Origin: Hofstenia miamia
Lineage: Eukaryota; Xenacoelomorpha; Acoela
DNA: 64,000 nt
Assembly (NCBI GenBank): GCA_004352715.1
Contig: SCFE01000120.1
Coordinates: 6,462 to 70,461, forward strand
Direction of reading: 5' to 3'
The notes under the pieces are model-generated. The model was not told where the DNA came from. It worked only from the letters and a program-made list of their open reading frames with translations, and made no database searches. A program made the position numbers and the translations under genes. Below, one piece after another: positions 56,896 through 64,000 of the stretch; the stretch's first letter is position 1, and each line of letters opens with the position of its first letter.

Positions 56896-57823
56896 TGTAG
56901 AATCATGGGCTGGTAGGGTAACTTAACTAGAAACTTAATTGACTCTGCAGAAGGTTTGAATAGCATTTACATTACAGCCACGATTCTGAAAAATAGAATA
57001 ACATAGAACTTATAACTTATAGATGTAACATTGGTAATTCATCCAAGTAACCAACTACTTTAGGTAATATCCAAGATGACCAATTTGTATGGCTTCCAGC
57101 CAAAGCAAAATCTCCAGAGCAAAGTAAAGTGCTTAACCTATTGACTGGTGCTACCCTATTTGTCTCACTTTTAATTTCTATCTCACATCGAAAAATACAG
57201 GATCTCATTTTCATTGTTATCTCTCAGCTCACTATTAAATAATCTGTAATTGCCAGATATTCATGCTAGCCAATGGCATGGTATCATCACAGTGTTAGCT
57301 TGTATAAGTGCATGTATGTGTTGAACTACAAATGAAAGGTTTATTATTTCCATATACCTAACCATATATGTAACCTAATGGGTCCACAATTTGGACTGGA
57401 TAGTCAAAAGACCTCCAGAAGCTACATGTCGCCCTGTGCTAGAGAAAGCACTCCCAAATTGTCACTGATCTTAAGCAATATTTTTCATATCAATATAATA
57501 TAAAAGAAAAATACAATGGTAAAACAGCAGTTGAGAGTAGATAAAATCTATTAAATGTTCTCTACACTTCTCTCAGTTTTTATACAAAATTTAGTTCTTA
57601 CCTGCCTTTGTTTACAAAAAGAGTTGTCTACATAGTTTAATCATGCTTAATTATTCATTCCCTCATAAATTCAATTTGAGCAATAAAATCATAAGCACCA
57701 CTGAGGGGACAGCAACTAATGATAGCAACCTAATATCAAAATAAATAAATTGACGTCATGGTGACGTAAAATACAAAATACAATAAAGGAATAAAATCAA
57801 AAAAGTCCCTGAGTGACTCTACA
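56896..57823 (-). repeat. L6: M3 5' LTR, 928 bp
   Basis: TGTAGAGTCACTCAGGG to GATTCTACA on the minus strand; TGACGTCA at 57751-57758 with ACGTCA three bases upstream (minus reading). Most similar to L3 and L4. Confidence 0.9.
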
Positions 57824-59100
57824 GTATTTTTGCAATTGAGCTTTGATACTATTTCAGGCCATTCTTCTTTGGTTTTCTTCTGCAATATCATTTCATTCCA
57901 GATAGTTACTGTATTCTTCAATGATGTGCTCCTGTCTTTGTGTGAGGCTGCACTTAATGAGCAGTGTGTTCACTTTTTCCATGCCCTCTGCATTTGTTGT
58001 TGTTTCTATTGTCTTGATTCGTTTGTAAAGCTCTATGGCTATGCAAGGATCTACCATTAATCTGCAGTACGCTACCCAGTAATCTATTTGTAGATCAAGG
58101 CATATCAATTTTCATCGCCATTGCTATCTTCTCCCATAGGTACACATTCTCCACTCTTATCTGTAAGTCACCAAGGAAAGGTGGCATTTCTTCAAGAGTC
58201 ATTCTTCCAATAATTACCACTCTTATACCTTAGACTCTTGCCATCCTCAGTGTGTGATCTAACTGTTGGGCTATTTCAAGTGTGAAATTCTCATCAAATG
58301 TGACATGTACTGTGCTTTGCATGTATGGTCTTTCTACCTTTTCATTCAGCTCTCTCTGGTAACTTATTATTGTGTTGACCATTGGTCTTTTTTGTGCATC
58401 TAAAATGATAGGTAGGTTGCTGTCCTCTGATTTTGCTATTCTTCATATGTGGGCTTTTGTTTCTGGCAACAAATTTTTGTACCCATTATTTCTCATCTTT
58501 AGTGTTCCCATGAAATAGTGGTGCAATGTCTCTCCATCTATTTTCAACATCCTTTTCTCTCTCTCTCTTCTGAGCATACTGTTCTATCCAATGTAGTTTC
58601 TGAGGGGGTGTGTAGCAGCTTGGTCCTTAGTGGGTTACTGGTGCTCAGCTCACCATCAAGTGAGTCCATGCTGATGGTCTCTACTGAGTTGCCCTCAAAT
58701 TGGCTCACAATTGACTCTTTCAGCACTTGACCAGTTGTGGGATCCATAGATACGTCAGCCTAGAATCACTTTCATATGCATATGGTTCTTTGCCCACCTA
58801 CACCTTCCCCAGGAACTCCAATTGTTGCACTGCCCTCAAGTTGGCAAAGGGGACTGGAAGGAAGGTTGAGCTGCTTTTCACCAGTTGTCTGTGTGCCCTT
58901 GAATCAGCATTGCAGATCTCTGGGGATTTCACTGGTTCTCTGCTTGCCCTCAAATTGGTGGTGCAGATCTCCAGGGGGAGAGGCATTATGTCTTGGACGC
59001 CTTCTCACTCTGCACCTTTGATTAGTCATTGGTTCATTCTTGTCCCTTCTGCCTTCTAACTGACGTCAAGTTCTAGACCTCCTTCATATCCTTCTCCTTA
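57824..59100 (-). pseudogene. B2 ORF3, N-terminal part
   Basis: The N-terminal 150 or so codons contain imperfect repeats with the motif TTTGAGGGCA. Then comes EKRMLKIDGETLHHYF, HI, a TGA, RIAKSE, PIILDAQKRPMVNTIISY, RPYMQSTVHVTFDENFTL and VVIIGRMTLEEMP, which align with M3 (GDETLHPYY, VNTIICYD, STVHTFFDDDF, MMILRDEHEDTMPE). The family A segment NLCQFLNSGKTIDSF and what follows is shorter here. The fragment stops at the M3 LTR. Alignment in family B makes ORF3 a shared trait of two diverged families. Confidence 0.7.
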
Positions 59101-59112
59101 GGTTTGACATTG

Positions 59113-62097
59113 TCATCTCCTCAGCTGCCTAAATTCAGAAAGTAAATTAAAATCCCATACATCTGGGTCATATATATATTTATCTCTCACTGCTCTTCTT
59201 GGCAGCTCTCTCCTTTGTAAATCCTCATTATCAATGATCATTTCAAATTCCTCATTGAAACCTTCCTCTGGTAAACTGTCTAACTCACTCATATCATACA
59301 TAATTTCATTTCCATTGATTCTATCTATTTTATATTCAGCATTTTTGTCCAATCTCAATTCCTCAATATCTGCTGTTGCTTGCTTTAAATTCTGGAAATG
59401 CAACAATCTGCTATTGTTTAACATGTATTCATTATTTGGTAGTACCTGAGTTATTTTATATGGACCTGACCAAATTGCTTTCAACTTTCAGACCTGGTTT
59501 GTGTCTGTCAGCTTCATTGGTGTAAATTCATAAACTGTGTTGCCTATTTTGTGTGCGTGACCTTAGATTTTTTCATTATAGTTTCACTGTTTTCTCATAG
59601 CGGATTTCTTTGTGTTGTGGCACATTGTCTCATGTATTGCTGTTATTTGGTTTCTTAATTGCTTGACGTATTGATTATCTTCTTGCTGTAGCTGAAATAT
59701 GGCATTGATAACAGCATCACTGCCTCTCTTCCAAACATGGCCTTGAATGGCATTTTTCCTGTTGGCAAGTGTATGGATGTGTTATAAAAGTATTCAATCA
59801 TTTCAATTACTTGCCACCACTTGTGGCCCCCTATTCTCATCAGTTTGATCAATGTCCTGTTCAATCTTTCTACAGTGCCATTCACCTGTGGATGATATGT
59901 TGTTGTCCTCTTGCTCACTACCTCTAGTAGACATGACATTTCCTGAAATAGATTGCTTTTGAATTGTGGCCCCTTGTCCAATATTATTGTCTCCATGGGA
60001 CTAAACTTTAGGATCCATTCTTTCATCACTATCTCACAGTTGTTTCAGCTTTTGTGTTCTTCATGGGGATCAATCTCACATACTTGGTGAAGTTATCCTC
60101 CATTACTAGTAAATGTTGATATACTTCTTTGTCCTTTGATAGCATCTCCAAATCTATATGTACAATTTCATTGGGTTGTGTCACTATGATTTTTTCCAAT
60201 GTCGTACACTTGTTGATTATTTCCTCAGTGACTTTTCTCACTGCTGTTGTGATAAATCTCATGTTGAAAGGGATCTCAGTTTGTGTGATACCTAGATGGC
60301 CCTTCTTGTGCACTTTTCTTATTAAATCTCATTTATAATATTCTGGTATTGTGATCCTATTGTTCTGCACTTCCATGTACAGGAGTCCATTCTTGTTTCT
60401 ATTCCATATATATCTCTCATAGTAACTCACTGTTAATCTTGATAGTTTTAAGCTTGGTTCCTGTAGCTTTCTTATGATTTCATTTATTATCACATCATCT
60501 TTCTGTTTCTCTATGATCTCTGATTCTGATATTTCTTCCTTTATTGCTATTGGCAACACTGCTTGTCCCTTCTTATCTCTGGTAGCTCCTTGTACTCAGT
60601 GTGTGGTAAGAGTTGAAACTTCTTTTTTTTCCATCTTCCTTAGCTGTGTCTCTCTGGTACTCTGGGAGTGTGGTCCAAAAGTCAGCATTGGTCAGTGTTT
60701 GATGGTGAAGGTGAACTCATTTAAGTATTTGATCCATCTTGATACTATTCCTGACTCATCACCTGAGAATTTTTTGAGCTATGCCAGGCCACTGTTATCT
60801 GTGCAGACTCTAAATTTTCGTCTGATCAAAAAGTGTCTGAATTTCTTTATGCTATTGATCAGTGCAAGCATCTCTAGCTTTGTTGATCTGTAGTTCTCCT
60901 CGCTTGGTTTTAGTTTCCAACTGAAAAACTGTATTGGCACCTCTTTGTTATTCTTTAGTTGTCCAAGTGTCACTCAGATTGCCACCTTACTAGCATCGCA
61001 ATCCAGAATGAATGTTTTGCTGTAGTTGGGCATGTTCAGTGATGGCAGTTTGGCTAACTCTTCTTTTATATTGTCTAGTTCCTCCTGTTCTTGCCACGTC
61101 CATATAAAAGGCACTGACTTCCTCATTAGCTGTGTCATCTTGACAGTCTTTCCCATGATGTTGGGTATGAATGTTCCATAATAGTTAAAGAAACCCATTA
61201 TTCTCTGTATGTCTTTTTTGTTGTTTGGCTTCTCTATCTTCCAAATCATGTCTCTAGCATTGTCTTTCATGCATATTCGCCCCTTCTTGATCACTCGTCC
61301 TAGGAACATGATTTTCTCCTTTAATATATTGCATTTGTTTCCATTGATTCTTAGGCCCACTTTTTCCAGGATCAATAGTGTTCTTTCCAGTTTCTCTAAG
61401 TGTTCTTCTATTGTGTTGCTTGTTATGATAATATCGTCAATGTATGCATTCCCTACTTCTTCCATTTTGTGTCTCTTATTCTTTATTACTTTTGTTATGT
61501 ACCTCTGGAACATTGCTGGCATGTTACATAAACCAAAAGTCATGTATATCTATTTGTACAAGCAGTATAGAGTTATAAATGCTGTTTTTTGATGTCTTCT
61601 TCTTCCATTCTGACTTGCCAAAATGGTTTGCATAGATCTATCAACGTGAAATATTTGTGCTTACTCCCTTTGTATAGCATGTCTTCTATTCTAGGAAGTG
61701 GGTATGAGTCCTTTTTTGTTACTTCATTCAGCTTTTAGAAGTCTATGCATAGTCTGTATTTTTCTTCTTGCTTCATGAATACCATTGGTGCCATGTATGG
61801 ACTTTCACTGGGTCGAATTATTCTGTTGTCAATCAGTTCATTGAGTATTCTATTGTATTCGTCCTTCAGCTGCTCTGGCACTCACCTTACTGACAGTTTT
61901 ATTGGCTTGTTTGTTGTTGTGATTATTTTGTGTGTTTCACCTATTGCCTGGCCCAAGCTTATTTCTCCATTATTGAATATCTGTTTGTGTCTCTCCAGCA
62001 CCTCTCTAAGCTGTTGTAATTGTGTTTCATTCAGGTGTTGGTATTCCTCCTCCAACAAATCTGGTGTTTTATACTGATCTTCCTCATTTGCTTTCAT
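59113..62097 (-). pseudogene. B2 pol: RT-RNase H-integrase
   Basis: Reads EEYQHLNETQLQQLREVL, IDNRIIRPSESPYMAPMVF, CIDF then TAA, YPLPRIEDMLYKGS, LIDLCKPFWQVRM, FGLCNMPAMFQR and catalytic AYIDDIII near 61440. RNase H has LDCDAS, TKLEMLAL and CTDNS. Integrase has HKKGHLG, but the second zinc Cys pair is deleted (NKCTTLEK). The first Asp is in VHIDLEMLSKD, the second in LDKGPQF, and the Glu follows YHPQVNGTVE. The C-terminal WSGPYKI is a GPY module. Stops include TGA at 61883 (CGA in A1), 60339 and 59485, and TAG at 60777 and 61549 replacing Trp. Confidence 0.85.
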
Positions 62098-62166
62098 CCC
62101 TCTGCCCTCAAATCAGCTGTGGGGAGTTCTTGCTACATTGATGGTTTTTGTCCACTCACCCTCAAA

Positions 62167-62950
62167 TCAGCAGTGTGGATTATCTCCTGTTTTCATTTGC
62201 AAGTCCTCAAGTCGACTATACAAACTACTCTGTTCATCAATGTCTTCCATTGTTTTCCAGATGGCTTTGATGTTGGATTTGACATACTTTCCAAGTATTC
62301 TTACAAACATTCTCCTTATGTTGATATTATGATTAATTGCTTTTAGTATGAGTATTATCCCTCTTCTGTTTTTTGTGGGGCACATGCTTGATGGCATTGA
62401 GACTCTTTTTGAATTGATCCCTTTGTTATTGTAAATCATTATCTCTGCTGTGATCTTTTCTTCTGCTTTAATTTCATGCATCCTCCACTGATATGGCTGC
62501 AGTTTTATATCTTCTTCCAGTTCAAATGCTATTGTTGATAGCTTTCCTTCTTGCTCCTCAATTTCAATTTCTTCTTCCCTCACTTTAATTGTTCTATTGA
62601 AGAAATTTATTACACATCCATTCTTTGTTAGGAAGTTGTTGCCTAGTATCACCTCATATGGTAATAAATTGTTGTGAGTGTCTATTACTACTAGTGATTG
62701 TTCAAAGGTTGTATTTGCTATCCTGATTTGTAATGCATTGAGCTTGCCTTTTGTGTCTATGTATTCTCCAGATGCATTGATTAGTCTTTTTTTTGATCAT
62801 TCCAAATTTTCTGTTATTATCAATGTTGCCACTCCCATGTCAATTGTTGCCTTTGTTAATATTCCATTTATTGTTATCATTATTGTGTTGATATTGTCCA
62901 TGTTTGTCATGATCATTATTGGTGCTCAGTTTTTTGGAGTCAGTGCTTGA
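62167..62950 (-). pseudogene. B2 protease region
   Basis: Has the same TIDMG in place of DTG as B1, a missing segment before it (about 12 codons), ILGNNFLTKNG and the acidic EEEIEIEEQ. It keeps CGA at about 62212 where B1 has TGA. An odd 22-base motif (CAGCTGATTTGAGGGCA type) occurs twice between protease and RT. Confidence 0.72.
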
Positions 62951-62951
62951 G

Positions 62952-64000
62952 CTAGTTTTCTGATTCTTCTTCCATTTGGGGATCTTCCAGTAATTCTGTT
63001 TCAGACTTGATTACATTCTTGTCTTCATAATACACTTCCTCTTCTCCAATCATATTGATTTGTTTCCTACATTCATCTTTTCTGTGCCCCTTCTGTCCAA
63101 GGTTGTAGCATTTAATGTCTCTTTCTCTAATTTTCTTCAACTTTCCCTCTTTGCTTTTTATCTTGACAAACTTCTCTGTCTTCTTTTATTTGAAAGCTTT
63201 CATGCTACTGTCTGTGTTTTATAGCTGTTCCGCCATTCTGTTGGTTTTTCTTTATTCCATACTGCTTTCTCATAGATGCAGGCATTATTTTCAATTGTTG
63301 CCTGCATGTCTATGGCTTTCCTAAACATTTTCTCCAATTTGTCATTGACGTCACATTTAATTTCAAATTGGGTCCCAATGTTCTCTGGCATTCCCTTGCA
63401 GATGTGGGAGAAAAGATCATATTTTGAGTATTTATTCCCCCTTGAGCTGAGTGTCACCAATCACTCCACTTGCTGGATGTAATTTCATATGTCGTCCATC
63501 TTCCTCATCTTTGTCAAATTCAGTATTATTCAGTACTGGTTTTTGAAGCTTTCATTCTCATAGTAATCTACAAAGTCTCCAATTAGCAGTTTGTAGTCTT
63601 GTTTCATATTGGTATCTTAGAGTAGGTAGTGTTGGGATGCCACTCCTGTTAAGTATAATGGGAATCTTGCCACTTCTGCCCATTGGTTCACTTTCCTTTC
63701 AGCCATTGTAATTTTAAACATCTGCAGCCATTCTAGAAATGTTGGATTGTAGCTGTCAACCTTCCTGTTAAATTTTGGCAGTTGCCTTGCATGGTATTGT
63801 GTCATTGTGACTGTATTCTGGTAGCATCAGGCTCTCATAGGTTGGTCTTCTTTGTACATTTGTTTGTTCGTTTTTCGTCTATTGTGAGTTGGTTTGTCAC
63901 CACTTTTGTAATTTTGTCAATGATTTTTTTCTTCTATTCTTCCTCTTCTTCTTCTACTTCCATGAATTGTTTTTTGAGATTTGTGGGTGACGCCTGTAGG
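62952..64000 (-). pseudogene. B2 gag, C-terminal half
   Basis: Capsid fragment LPKFNRKVDSYNPTFLEW (63780), VTLSSRGNKYSKYDLF, CKGMPENIGTQFE, then a zinc knuckle with Leu in place of the second Cys (CYNLGQKGHRKDEC), and TAG at 62954-62952. The lesion differs from that of B1, where His is changed, so both copies lost the knuckle independently. Confidence 0.75.

Larger units (their letters stand above)
46777..57823 (-). mobile_element. M3: near-full-length minus-strand Ty3/gypsy element with ORF3
   Basis: 5' LTR 57823-56896, PBS, leader ORF, gag, shift site, pol, ORF3, polypurine tract, 3' LTR 47522-46777. All parts are in the same order as A1, about 11.0 kb. The flanks are ORF3 fragments of other copies (B2 on the right, fragment C on the left), which are not adjoining parts of one element. 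No clear target duplication is visible (ATAT left, GTAT right). Confidence 0.92.
57824..64000 (-). mobile_element. B2: family B Ty3/gypsy copy, gag to ORF3
   Basis: Minus reading from the window end: gag, protease, RT-RNase H-integrase, ORF3 N-terminal part, then L6 of M3. The LTRs are not in the window. It is more complete than B1 and shows that family B also has ORF3. Confidence 0.85.

Noticed and set aside
46777-57823. M3 as a simple insertion into one B-type element.
   Set aside because: The two flanks are ORF3 pieces of different subfamilies and do not adjoin in the ORF3 map; no clean target duplication.
1-64000. CRISPR arrays, operons, ribosome-binding sites, rRNA or tRNA genes.
   Set aside because: The window is eukaryotic; I found no spaced direct repeats or tRNA-like cloverleaf, although a covariance-model scan was not possible.

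Overview
The window is animal nuclear DNA, AT-rich and intron-containing, most likely from an invertebrate; the sequence alone does not identify the species. It holds one clear host gene, a spliced MINDY1/2-type deubiquitinase on the minus strand (4936-7570). The rest is mostly transposable elements. Four runs of exactly 1000 N (948-1947, 26231-27230, 28454-29453, 41041-42040) are fixed-size assembly gaps. Three lie inside or between retroelement copies and the fourth has retroelement sequence on one side, so the order and orientation across them are not secure.

Layout. 1-947: tail of a plus-strand Ty3/gypsy copy (C0). 1948-15588: host-like DNA with a possible last exon, a TTAA-flanked piggyBac-like relic, the MINDY gene and three decayed non-LTR reverse transcriptase relics. 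15589-26230: near-full-length plus-strand element A1. 27231-28453: leader and gag of a second plus copy, A2. 29454-40595: two minus-strand copies, M2 and M1, sharing one LTR. 42041-45672: family B copy B1, whose gag is split by a TIR element. 45745-46776: an orphan ORF3 piece. 46777-57823: near-full-length minus copy M3. 57824-64000: family B copy B2.

The main biological content is a Ty3/gypsy lineage about 11 kb long: LTR of about 920 bp, tRNA-Arg-like primer site, a small hydrophobic leader ORF, gag with coiled coil and zinc knuckle, a TTTAAAT -1 slippery site at the gag stop, then protease, RT, RNase H and integrase with a GPF module, then a third ORF of about 1150 codons, polypurine tract and LTR. 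The third ORF sits where an envelope gene would be, but it shows no membrane segment and resembles no family I can name. It is conserved between A1 and M3, and a recognisable homologue occurs in the clearly different family B. All copies are broken. Most internal stops I aligned are TGA, often where a sister copy has CGA or CAA, which points to CpG decay. A CRE-type TGACGTCA site in the LTRs has nevertheless kept its CpG in five of six LTRs.
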